Source of the DNA: WHSO01 sp050485485 | GTDB taxonomy: Bacteria > Pseudomonadota > Alphaproteobacteria > SMXQ01 | NCBI GenBank assembly: GCA_050485485.1 | Contig: JBJHBM010000003.1 | Coordinates: 1 to 64,000, forward strand | Direction of reading: 5' to 3' | DNA length: 64,000 nt | Shown: positions 8,521 through 16,195 of the stretch, piece by piece | Layout of the letters: every line of letters starts with the position of its first letter | Position numbering within the stretch: the stretch's first letter is position 1 | Notes under the pieces: generated by a model | Told to the model about the DNA's origin: nothing | Database searches by the model: none | The model's input: the letters and a program-made list of their open reading frames with translations, nothing else | Program-made: the position numbers and the translations under genes

Positions 8521-9171
8521 TCACGCGGCCGCGAGGCCCTTGCGCACGCGCTCGGCGACCTCGTCGGCCTTGCGCGCGGCGGGGCGCGCGCCGACCGCCC
8601 CGAACCAGCGCATGAAGTTCGGGTAGTCCTCGTCGCGGAGGCCGCGCTTCCCGGCGTCCTGGCACCACGGATAGATCGCGATGTCGGCGATGGTGTAGTC
8701 GGGCCCGGCCACGTATTCGCTCTCCGCGAGGCGCGCGTCCAGCACCCTCATCAGGCGCTCGGCCTCGGCGACGAACATCGCGCGGCCGCGCGCCATGCCG
8801 GGCTTGTCTTCGCGGCCCACGAAATGCCCGGCCTGGCCGAACATGGGGCCGAGCCCGCTCATCTGCCACATCAGCCATTGGATCGTGCTGTAGCGCCCGG
8901 CGGGATCGGCGGGCAGGAAGCGGCCGGTCTTGTGGGCGAGATACATCAGGATCGCGCCGGTCTCGAACAGCGCGTAGGGTTTTCCGCCGGGACCGTCCTG
9001 ATCGACGATGGCGGGAATCTTGTTGTTGGGCGAAATCTTCAGGAACTCGGGCTTGAACTGGTCGCCCTTGCTGATGTTGACCGGATGGACCCGGTACGGC
9101 AGCCCGGTCTCCTCCAGCATGATGTAAACCTTGCGCGCGTTGCCCGTGCTCCAGGAATGGACGTCGATCAT
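8521..9171 (-). CDS. Glutathione S-transferase (array member 5, first in the run)
   Basis: This is the promoter-proximal member, 216 residues from ATG 9171. It begins MIDVHSWSTGNARKVYIM with TGNA at the active-site position. SPNNKIPAIVDQDGPGG is shared almost exactly with member 3, pointing to a recent common origin. ETGAILMYLAHKTGRFLP and DYTIADIAIYPW complete the fold. It is divergent from the DM13 gene at 9327; the 155 bases between them must hold the promoter of the GST-CsbD run, although I see no clear -35/-10 pair. Confidence 0.88.
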   Translation of the reverse strand: MIDVHSWSTGNARKVYIMLEETGLPYRVHPVNISKGDQFKPEFLKISPNNKIPAIVDQDGPGGKPYALFETGAILMYLAHKTGRFLPADPAGRYSTIQWLMWQMSGLGPMFGQAGHFVGREDKPGMARGRAMFVAEAERLMRVLDARLAESEYVAGPDYTIADIAIYPWCQDAGKRGLRDEDYPNFMRWFGAVGARPAARKADEVAERVRKGLAAA

Positions 9172-9326
9172 GGTCTCCCCTCCGGCGCGCTTCTTGGTGT
9201 CGCGGCGCGCGCCCCGGTCACTCTAGCAAGTCGCGGAGGCCCTGGACAAGGCGACCCACGGCGCCGTTTTGACAGGGAGCCCCGCGCCGTGCCACGCTCG
9301 CGGCCGGATACGCGGGAGGGACCGCC

Positions 9327-9830
9327 ATGCGCCGTTTCCTGAAGGCTTTCCTGATCTTCGCGCTGGGCGGGGTGCTGGGCGCCGGTGCCGGCTTCGCCGT
9401 CGGCATCTTCGCCTACCCCTACATCTTCCTGAACGACGTGGTGGCGAACGAGCAGGTCGCCGGGCGCGAGGCCCGCACGCTCCATGCCCGCGCCACGTTC
9501 CGCCATGCCGACCCGCGCGATCCCATCCATTACGGAAAGGGCACCGCGACCGTGTTCGCCGACCTCGTCCATCTCGAGGCGGATTTCGAGGTCGGGCCGG
9601 GCCCCCTCTACCACGTCTATCTGGCGCCCAACGCGGGGATCGGCCGCTCGCGCGACTTCGACGCGGCGGCTGCGCTCGACCTCGGCCGGCTCAAGGCGTT
9701 CCGGGGCAGCCAGAGCTACGCCGTCCCGCCCGGCACCGATCTTTCCGGCTACAAGTCGGTGGTGATCTGGTGCAAGGCCTTCAACGTGCTCATCAGCCCG
9801 GCCGACCTGGAAGTGGCGGCGGCACCGTAG
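9327..9830 (+). CDS. DM13 domain-containing membrane-anchored protein
   Basis: The 167-residue protein has an uncleaved or cleavable N-terminal hydrophobic segment (about residues 5-32), then a DM13 domain (about 55-162). The domain is recognised by HYGKGTATVF, the GPLYHVYL strand, a Leu-Lys/Gly-Gln-Ser-Tyr segment and the near-terminal YKSVVIWCKAFNVLIS with its conserved Cys. DM13 domains are proposed to bind redox cofactors or take part in electron transfer outside the cytoplasm. It is divergent from the GST array and convergent with gatB (42 bases between ends). The domain call is solid; the function is not known. Confidence 0.85.
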   Translation: MRRFLKAFLIFALGGVLGAGAGFAVGIFAYPYIFLNDVVANEQVAGREARTLHARATFRHADPRDPIHYGKGTATVFADLVHLEADFEVGPGPLYHVYLAPNAGIGRSRDFDAAAALDLGRLKAFRGSQSYAVPPGTDLSGYKSVVIWCKAFNVLISPADLEVAAAP

Positions 9831-9872
9831 CGGCGCCGTCATGCCGCCGTCCGGCGCGCGGTGCGTGGCGCG

Positions 9873-11324
9873 TCAATCCGCGAGCTTCTTCCTGAGGATT
9901 TCGTTGACGGCCGCCGGGTTGGCCTTGCCCTGGGTCGCCTTCATGATCTGGCCGACGAACCAGCCGAGGATCTTCTCGTTGCCGGATTTGTATTGCTCGA
10001 CCTGCTTGGGCGCGGATGCGATCACCTTGTCCACCTCGGCCTCGATGGCGGAGGTGTCGGTGATGGACTTCAACCCCAATCCTTCCATCAGAGCTTCAGG
10101 GTCTTCGTCAGAAGTGGTCATTGACTGGAAGAGGGTATTGGCTGAAGGACCCGTTACAAGACCCGCCGAAACAAGATCAACAAACTTACCCAATCGTTGC
10201 GCGGAAATCGGGCTTTCGGAGATTCCGACGCTGCGCTTGTTCAGTTCCCCGAAGAGATTCCTCACGACCCAATTGGCCACCGCCCTGGGGTCCCGCCCCT
10301 TCGCAGCGGCCTCGTAGTAGTCGGCGATCTCGCGCTCGGCGACGATCTGGGCGGCGATGTCGGACGCGAGGCCGTAGTCGCCGACCAGCCGCGCACGCTT
10401 CTCGTCGGGCAGCTCCGGCAGTTCCGCCCTGATGCGCTCGACCCAGGCGGGGTCCAGCTCCAGCGGCAGGAGGTCGGGGTCGGGGAAGTAGCGGTAGTCG
10501 TGCGCCTCCTCCTTGGAGCGCATGGAGCGCGTCTCGCCGCGCTCGGGATCGAACAGGCGCGTCTCCTGCTCGACCTTGCCGCCGCCCTCGATCAGCTCGA
10601 TCTGGCGGCCCGCCTCGTAGAGGATCGCCTGCTGCACGAAGCGGATCGAGTTCACGTTCTTGATCTCGCAGCGCGTGCCGAAGCCTTCGCCCGGCCGGCG
10701 CACCGAGACGTTCACGTCGGCGCGCATGGAGCCCTCCTCCATGTTGCCGTCGCAGGTGCCGAGGTAGCGCAGGATCGCGCGCAGCTTGGAGAGATAGGCC
10801 GCGGCTTCCTCGGGCGAGCGGATGTCGGGCTCGGAGACGATCTCCATCAGCGCGACGCCCGAGCGGTTGAGGTCCACGTAGGTGGCATCGGGCGCCATGT
10901 CGTGGATCGACTTGCCCGCGTCCTGCTCCAGGTGCAGCCGCGTGATGCCGATGCGGCGCGTCTCGCCCTCCACCTCGATCTCGACCGCGCCCTTGCCGAC
11001 GACGGGCTGGGTGAACTGGGAGATCTGGTAGCCCTGCGGCAGGTCGGGATAGAAGTAGTTCTTGCGGTCGAACACCGAGCGCAGGTTGATCTCGGCCTTG
11101 AGGCCGAGCCCGGTGCGCACCGCCTGCTCGACGCAATAGCCGTTGATCACCGGCAGCATCCCCGGCATCGCCGCGTCCACCAGCGAGACCTGGGTGTTGG
11201 GCGCGGCACCGAACGCGGTGGAGGCGCCCGAGAACAGCTTGGCCCTGGACGCGACCTGGGCATGGACCTCCATACCCACCACGATCTCCCACGCGCCGGT
11301 GGCGCCCCTGAGCAGCTTCGCCAT
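9873..11324 (-). CDS. gatB: Asp-tRNA(Asn)/Glu-tRNA(Gln) amidotransferase subunit B
   Basis: GatB (483 residues) is the kinase and tRNA-recognising subunit that activates mischarged Glu-tRNA(Gln) or Asp-tRNA(Asn). The N-terminal EIVVGMEVHAQV, the YFYPDLPQGYQISQ motif and the C-terminal YqeY-like helical tail are all present, and length is normal. ATG 11324 overlaps the gatA stop in a TGATG arrangement, so translation is coupled. An odd feature is a patch from about 10060 to 10270, encoding part of the tail domain, with far lower GC (about 50% in two hand-counted 60-base lines against about 68% alongside) and codons the rest of the gene avoids. The frame stays intact. Confidence 0.96.
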   Translation of the reverse strand: MAKLLRGATGAWEIVVGMEVHAQVASRAKLFSGASTAFGAAPNTQVSLVDAAMPGMLPVINGYCVEQAVRTGLGLKAEINLRSVFDRKNYFYPDLPQGYQISQFTQPVVGKGAVEIEVEGETRRIGITRLHLEQDAGKSIHDMAPDATYVDLNRSGVALMEIVSEPDIRSPEEAAAYLSKLRAILRYLGTCDGNMEEGSMRADVNVSVRRPGEGFGTRCEIKNVNSIRFVQQAILYEAGRQIELIEGGGKVEQETRLFDPERGETRSMRSKEEAHDYRYFPDPDLLPLELDPAWVERIRAELPELPDEKRARLVGDYGLASDIAAQIVAEREIADYYEAAAKGRDPRAVANWVVRNLFGELNKRSVGISESPISAQRLGKFVDLVSAGLVTGPSANTLFQSMTTSDEDPEALMEGLGLKSITDTSAIEAEVDKVIASAPKQVEQYKSGNEKILGWFVGQIMKATQGKANPAAVNEILRKKLAD

Positions 11325-12808
11325 CACGCGCCTCCCGTCACGGGGGCGTGGCCGAACGCGGCGCGGTCCTCGATCGCCTGGCCGCAGGCGACCACCGTCT
11401 CCTCGTCGAAGGCGCGGCCGATGACCTGGAGGCCGAGCGGCAGCCCGCCCGCGTCGAGGCCGGCCGGGACCGAGATGCCGGGCAGCCCCGCGAGCGAGGC
11501 CGGCACGGTGAACACGTCGTTGAGGTACATGGCGATGGGGTCGTCCTGCTTCTCCCCGATGGCGAAGGCCGCGCCCGGCGCGGTCGGCGTCAGGATCGCG
11601 TCCACCGTCTCGAACGCCCGGTCGAAGTCGCGCGCGATCAGGCTGCGCACCTTCTGGGCCTTGAGGTAATAGGCGTCGTAGTAGCCCGCCGACAGCACGT
11701 AGGTGCCGATCAGGATGCGCCGGCGCACCTCCCTGCCGAAGCCCGTGCCGCGCGTCGCCTCGTACATGTCGCGCAGGTCGCGGCCGTCCGCGCGCAGCCC
11801 GTAGCGCACGCCGTCGTAGCGCGCGAGATTGGAGGAGGCCTCGGCGGGCGCCAGGATGTAATAGACCGGCAACGCGTACTTGGTGTGCGGCAGCGAGATC
11901 TCCACCGGCTCCATGCCCGCGTCGCGCAGCCATTCGACACCCCGGGCCCACAGCGCGTCGATCGCCGGGTTCATGCCCTCCACCCGGTACTCCTTCGGGA
12001 TGCCGACGCGCAGGCCCTTCACGGGCCGGCCGCAGGCCGCCTCGAAGTCGGGCACCGGGCGGTCCACGGAGGTCGAGTCCTTGGGGTCGAAGCCCGACAT
12101 GTGGGCGAGCAGGATCGCGGTGTCGCGCACGGTGCGCGCGATCGGCCCGGCCTGGTCGAGCGACGAGGCGAAGGCGACGATCCCCCAGCGCGAGCAGCGC
12201 CCGTAGGTGGGCTTGAGGCCGACCACGCCGCAGAACGCCGCAGGCTGGCGGATCGAGCCGCCGGTGTCGGTCGCGGTCGCGCCCGGCACCAGCCCCGCCG
12301 CCACCGCCGCCGCCGAGCCGCCCGACGAGCCGCCCGGCACCAGCGGGCGGTTGTCGCCCTTGCGCCGCCACGGGTTCTCCACCGGGCCGAAATGGCTGGT
12401 GGCGTTGGAGGACCCCATCGCGAACTCGTCGAGGTTGGTCTTGCCGAGCATCACCGCGCCCGCGTCCCACAGCCTGGCCGTCACGGTCGATTCGTAGGGC
12501 GGCACGAAGCCCTCGAGCATCTTCGAGGCGGCGCTGGTCATCACGCCCTCGGTGCAGAACAGGTCCTTGACGCCGAGCGGCACGCCCTCGAGCGGCCGCG
12601 CCTCCCCCGCCGCGATGCGGCGGTCGGACTCCCGCGCCTGGGCGCGGGCGCGCTCCGGGGTCTCGGTGATGAAGGCGTTGAGGCCGCGCGCCGCCGCGAT
12701 GCGGGCGATATGGGCCTCGGCCAGCTCCACGGCGCCGAACTGACGGCTCCGGAGCCCGTCGCGGGCTTCGGCCAGGGTGAGCGCCGTCAGCGCGCGATCC
12801 TCAGACAT
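11324..12808 (-). CDS. gatA: Asp-tRNA(Asn)/Glu-tRNA(Gln) amidotransferase subunit A
   Basis: GatA (494 residues) is the amidase that frees ammonia from glutamine for transamidation. The amidase-signature triad is complete: Lys in GVPLGVKDLF, the cis-Ser in PGGSSGGSAAA and the nucleophilic Ser in DTGGSIRQPA. The start is ATG 12808, 12 bases after the gatC stop, and the stop overlaps the gatB start. Length and gene order gatC-gatA-gatB match the classic operon. Confidence 0.97.
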   Translation of the reverse strand: MSEDRALTALTLAEARDGLRSRQFGAVELAEAHIARIAAARGLNAFITETPERARAQARESDRRIAAGEARPLEGVPLGVKDLFCTEGVMTSAASKMLEGFVPPYESTVTARLWDAGAVMLGKTNLDEFAMGSSNATSHFGPVENPWRRKGDNRPLVPGGSSGGSAAAVAAGLVPGATATDTGGSIRQPAAFCGVVGLKPTYGRCSRWGIVAFASSLDQAGPIARTVRDTAILLAHMSGFDPKDSTSVDRPVPDFEAACGRPVKGLRVGIPKEYRVEGMNPAIDALWARGVEWLRDAGMEPVEISLPHTKYALPVYYILAPAEASSNLARYDGVRYGLRADGRDLRDMYEATRGTGFGREVRRRILIGTYVLSAGYYDAYYLKAQKVRSLIARDFDRAFETVDAILTPTAPGAAFAIGEKQDDPIAMYLNDVFTVPASLAGLPGISVPAGLDAGGLPLGLQVIGRAFDEETVVACGQAIEDRAAFGHAPVTGGA

Positions 12809-12820
12809 CGCGGACCGCGC

Positions 12821-13108
12821 TCATTCGACCACCTTGGGGACCGTGAAGAACCCGTCGCGGGTATCGGGCGCGTTGGCCAGCACCTCGTCGCGGATGCCGC
12901 CGTCCGTCACCTCGTCCGCGCGCCAGCGCAGCTTCAGATCGGCGGCCTGGGACATGGGCGTCACGCCGGCGGTATCGACCTCGTCGAGCTGCTCGATCCA
13001 GCCCATGATGTTGTTGAGTTCGTTGGCGAGCCCGTCGAACTCCTCGTTCGGCACCCGGATGCGGGCGAGGCGCGCGATGCGGGCGACGGTGGCTTTGTCG
13101 AGCGACAT
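12821..13108 (-). CDS. gatC: Asp-tRNA(Asn)/Glu-tRNA(Gln) amidotransferase subunit C
   Basis: GatC (95 residues) is the small linker that stabilises the GatA-GatB complex. The start MSLDKATVARIARLARI and the central LNNIMGWIEQLDEVDT are typical, as is the closing FTVPKVVE. It is the first gene of gatCAB and is divergent from ruvX with 80 bases between starts. Confidence 0.96.
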   Translation of the reverse strand: MSLDKATVARIARLARIRVPNEEFDGLANELNNIMGWIEQLDEVDTAGVTPMSQAADLKLRWRADEVTDGGIRDEVLANAPDTRDGFFTVPKVVE

Positions 13109-13188
13109 CTGGTTAAGTGTTCCCGGTACGAAGGGGGCGGAAAAAGCCCCGGAATTCCAAGGTTTTCAAGGCTTCTTTAACATCCGCC

Positions 13189-13659
13189 ATGACCGTCCGC
13201 AAGCCCGCCGACCTCGACCGCGACCTCGCCAGGGATGCCCGCCTGCTCGGCCTCGACCTCGGCACGCGCACCATCGGGCTCGCGCTCTCGGACACCGGCA
13301 GGATGATCGCGACCCCTTACGAAACGGTGAAGCGCACCAAGCTCAAGGCCGACCTCGCGCGGCTGCGCGCGGTTGTCGACCGGGAAGGCGTCGGCGGCTT
13401 CGTGCTCGGCCTGCCCGTCAACATGGACGGCAGCGAAGGTCCACGCTGCCAGGCGACGCGCCAGTTCGCCGCCGACCTGCTGAAGGAGATCGACCTGCCG
13501 CTCGCATTCTGGGACGAGCGCCTCTCCACCTTCGCGGCGGAGGAGCTGCTGATCGAGGCCGACATGTCGCGCAAGCGCCGCAAGGCGGTGATCGACAAGG
13601 TCGCCGCCGCCGTAATCCTGCAGGGCTGCCTCGACTTCCTGCGGGCACAAACGCGTTAG
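13189..13659 (+). CDS. ruvX: RuvX/YqgF family Holliday-junction resolvase-like nuclease
   Basis: The 156-residue protein has the RNase H-like YqgF fold: LLGLDLGTRTIGLALSD supplies the first acidic residue, VLGLPVNMDGSEG the nucleotide-handling loop, FWDERLSTFAAEELL the second acidic site and DKVAAAVILQ the last Asp. The family processes pre-16S rRNA 5' ends and may resolve Holliday junctions. I choose ATG 13189 because the domain begins about 15 residues later; an in-frame start at 13117 adds a basic leader with no family match. It is divergent from gatC, and the low-GC insert begins directly after it. Confidence 0.92.
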   Translation: MTVRKPADLDRDLARDARLLGLDLGTRTIGLALSDTGRMIATPYETVKRTKLKADLARLRAVVDREGVGGFVLGLPVNMDGSEGPRCQATRQFAADLLKEIDLPLAFWDERLSTFAAEELLIEADMSRKRRKAVIDKVAAAVILQGCLDFLRAQTR

Positions 13660-15226
13660 CCTACCCGGGATATCCTCCCTGTCAGAGAGCGGTCGCGCGC
13701 CTGTTAACGATGTGTTCCATATCTTTCTCTACGTGCATCTGCTTGGTTGCAATAACAGAGATTGAGACATGACCGGGACGATCCCAAGCGACTCGATTAT
13801 TCCAAAGAGCATGGCCTGAGAGAGGCGGCATTTCGATGCTAATTTTTAAAAGGACCAACTAGGGGTTGACGTCCTCATGCACAACGAAGTCCGTGCAATC
13901 TAGCTGGCTCCGCCAGGGACGTAACCCAACCCTCCCCTTGACGCCAGTTGGGCGTGGGAGAGTTTGAATAATTTTACCACCCACAGCGATTTCTACGGCC
14001 TTTGCATTAACAGTGATCCTAAATCGATATGATAGTGCTCTCTGAATTGGTAACGACACGGGACGGGTGCAGTGTTCATAATCTTGCCCCTCTGAACCAC
14101 CATGGAACCCAATACGTTCCACTAGAAGCTCACTCCCTGTAATAAGTACGTTGTAATAACGATTGGCTTTAGCCTCAGACAGCCACCCAAAGATTATTCC
14201 TGCATTCATCCCAAGTTTGTCCCCTGATGGAGGACTAAAGTTGGAGAATTCTAGGGAAGCCTCGATCTGAAAAGGTCGATCCCCATATTCGTTGCGAGAG
14301 ACAAGATACGTTTGGATACCTGAACCAGTAATTCGGCGGCGTTCCTCGTCAAAAATCCAGTCCCCAATCTTAACTAAACGCGCCCACGTTTTATGCTCCA
14401 GAAAAGCTTCACTCCGCACCGTTTGAGAGGGAGTCGACGATTGGAGATGAGTTTGGGTACTCTGAACTAAAGTCGTACGTTGCCCAAAGATAGGAAGGGG
14501 AGCCTGCTGGAAAAGCTGGTCGGCAACTCTAAGAAACACATCTTCTTGTTCTCCTTCGGAAATTGATACTAGAGGTCGCGCGGGGTCATTAACTGCTTGA
14601 AACTGCGATAAAGGCGGCGTCCTCAGAAACAAACTTGGGCTTATAATAATAGGGAGTATCAATGCTCCTTCTTCCTTCGCAGCCCTAAGGAGTGGGGGCA
14701 GTTCATCAGTATGGATAAAATCAGATGCCAGAAAATCGGCGCTTACTAGCAAGACTGCCGCATTCGCACCCTCGATAGCCTTTCTAATTTCGTCTCGCCA
14801 CGGCAATCCTGGGGTGAGACGAGAATCGTCCCAAACTTGCAACTCCAGGTCGCGTTCTAACGGCCTTAAATGAATTTTGAGTCGGTCAAGCCAGCGCCGA
14901 TCTCTATGCGAGTAGCTGATAAAGACATGTTTGCGGTCGTTGATGACTGCTCCCATCTTCCCCCTCATGGTGTCAGTCCCTAGCGCTCATTCAGCAATGC
15001 CATCTTGCACCAAACCTTTTCTCATCAGAACGTCCACTTGATTACATATTTAGTATAGCATTTCCTGAGAAATGGGGCGATTCAGAAGCCGCGCTCTCAA
15101 TATTTGAGCGCAGATGATAGACATGGAAAGATAAGAATCTTTATCTGGCGAGATGAGTTCAGTATTGGGAGGGCCGCGAGCCCGCCCTTGCGCCCCGGCG
15201 CGGGCCGTGCTTAAAGTCCCGCTTTA
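13660..15226. other. Low-GC inserted segment between ruvX and pyrB
   Basis: The segment differs sharply in composition from both flanks and contains only the TIR-fusion gene. The 199 bases before that gene and the 270 after it hold no further convincing gene; a 20-codon frame near 13710 is not supported. An inverted repeat (GCGCTC paired with GAGCGC, 15091-15111) lies in the right part. I found no integrase, terminal repeats or tRNA at either edge. Confidence 0.6.
13859..14956 (-). CDS. TIR-domain protein fused to a beta-sandwich (LamG/DUF1080-like) domain; candidate immune effector
   Basis: The 365-residue protein begins with a TIR domain (about residues 5-115): VFISYSHRD, then WDDSRLTPGLPW, then VLLVSADFLASDF followed by TDELPPLL, whose Glu (residue 85) sits where bacterial TIR NADases carry the catalytic Glu. 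After a Ser/Thr/Gln-rich linker, the last 175 residues look like a concanavalin/LamG or DUF1080-type jellyroll (NAGIIFGWL, RYYNVLI, FRITVNAKAVEIAVGG). Such folds often bind sugars. I start at ATG 14956, which has GAGGGGG before it; ATG 14968 is possible but lacks a ribosome site. GC is near 45% in a sampled line, far below the neighbours, indicating transfer. An NAD-degrading antiphage role is inference. Confidence 0.8.
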   Translation of the reverse strand: MGAVINDRKHVFISYSHRDRRWLDRLKIHLRPLERDLELQVWDDSRLTPGLPWRDEIRKAIEGANAAVLLVSADFLASDFIHTDELPPLLRAAKEEGALILPIIISPSLFLRTPPLSQFQAVNDPARPLVSISEGEQEDVFLRVADQLFQQAPLPIFGQRTTLVQSTQTHLQSSTPSQTVRSEAFLEHKTWARLVKIGDWIFDEERRRITGSGIQTYLVSRNEYGDRPFQIEASLEFSNFSPPSGDKLGMNAGIIFGWLSEAKANRYYNVLITGSELLVERIGFHGGSEGQDYEHCTRPVSLPIQRALSYRFRITVNAKAVEIAVGGKIIQTLPRPTGVKGRVGLRPWRSQLDCTDFVVHEDVNP

Positions 15227-15227
15227 A
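15211..15227 (+). promoter_or_regulatory. Short inverted repeat abutting the pyrB start codon
   Basis: TTAAAG (15211-15216) and CTTTAA (15222-15227) form a perfect dyad with a five-base centre, and the last A is the first base of the pyrB ATG. It could occlude translation initiation or bind a regulator. No clear ribosome site is seen otherwise. Confidence 0.35.
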
Positions 15228-16195
15228 TGAGCACCAAGGCCGATCCCGCGCGGTTCCCGCACCGTCATATCCTCGGAATCGAGGGCCTTTCCCCCGACCA
15301 GATCACCTATTTGCTCGACCGCGCCGACGGCTACGTCGCGGCGTCGCGCTCGCGCCACAAGATGGACGTGCTGCGCGGCCTCACCATCATGAACCTGTTC
15401 TTCGAGGACTCGACGCGCACCCGCACCTCGTTCGAACTGGCAGGCAAGCGGCTGGGCGGCGACGTCATCAACATGTCGGTCGCCACCTCCTCGATCCAGA
15501 AGGGCGAATCGCTGATCGACACGGCGCTGACGCTCAACGCCATGCACCCGGACGTGCTGGTGGTGCGCCACCCTTACTCGGGCGCGGTCGAGCTCCTGAG
15601 CCACAAGGTGCGCTGCTCGGTCATCAACGGCGGCGACGGCAGCCACGAGCACCCCACCCAGGCGCTGCTCGACGCGCTCACCATCCGCCGCCGCAAGGGG
15701 CAGCTCGCCGGGCTGGTGGTGGCGATCTGCGGCGACGTGTCACACAGCCGCGTCGCGCGCTCCAACATCCACCTGCTGACCACCATGGGCGCGCGGGTGC
15801 GCGTGGTGGGCCCGCCCACCCTGATCCCGGCCGCGATCGACCGCATGGGCGTCGAGGTGTTCCACGACATGCGCGAAGGATTGCGCGACGCCGATATCGT
15901 GATGATGCTGCGCCTGCAGCTCGAGCGCATGCACGGCACCTACGTCCCCTCGCTGCGCGAGAACTTCCACTTCTACGGCCTCGACTACGACAAGCTCGCC
16001 GCGGCCAAGCCCGACGCCCTCATCATGCACCCCGGGCCGATCAACCGGGGCGTCGAGATCGACACCGGCGTCGCCGACGACGTGGAGCGCTCCGTCATCA
16101 CCGAGCAGGTCGAGATGGGTGTCGCGGTGCGCATGGCCTGCCTGGAGGCGGTGACCGCCGGCCTGATCGACCCGGCCGCGAGGAACGAGGCATGA
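15227..16195 (+). CDS. pyrB: Aspartate carbamoyltransferase catalytic subunit
   Basis: PyrB (322 residues) condenses carbamoyl phosphate and aspartate in the first committed step of pyrimidine synthesis. FFEDSTRTRTSFELA is the carbamoyl-phosphate site, HEHPTQALLDALTI and MHPGPINRGVEID complete the active site. It overlaps pyrC by four bases (ATGA), the standard pyrB-pyrC arrangement. No pyrI regulatory subunit is present, as expected for ATCases that assemble with a DHOase-like partner. Confidence 0.97.
   Translation: MSTKADPARFPHRHILGIEGLSPDQITYLLDRADGYVAASRSRHKMDVLRGLTIMNLFFEDSTRTRTSFELAGKRLGGDVINMSVATSSIQKGESLIDTALTLNAMHPDVLVVRHPYSGAVELLSHKVRCSVINGGDGSHEHPTQALLDALTIRRRKGQLAGLVVAICGDVSHSRVARSNIHLLTTMGARVRVVGPPTLIPAAIDRMGVEVFHDMREGLRDADIVMMLRLQLERMHGTYVPSLRENFHFYGLDYDKLAAAKPDALIMHPGPINRGVEIDTGVADDVERSVITEQVEMGVAVRMACLEAVTAGLIDPAARNEA

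Noticed and set aside
13690..13770. A 20-codon frame in the low-GC insert
   Set aside because: No ribosome site, no conservation that I can see and very short; not reported as a gene.
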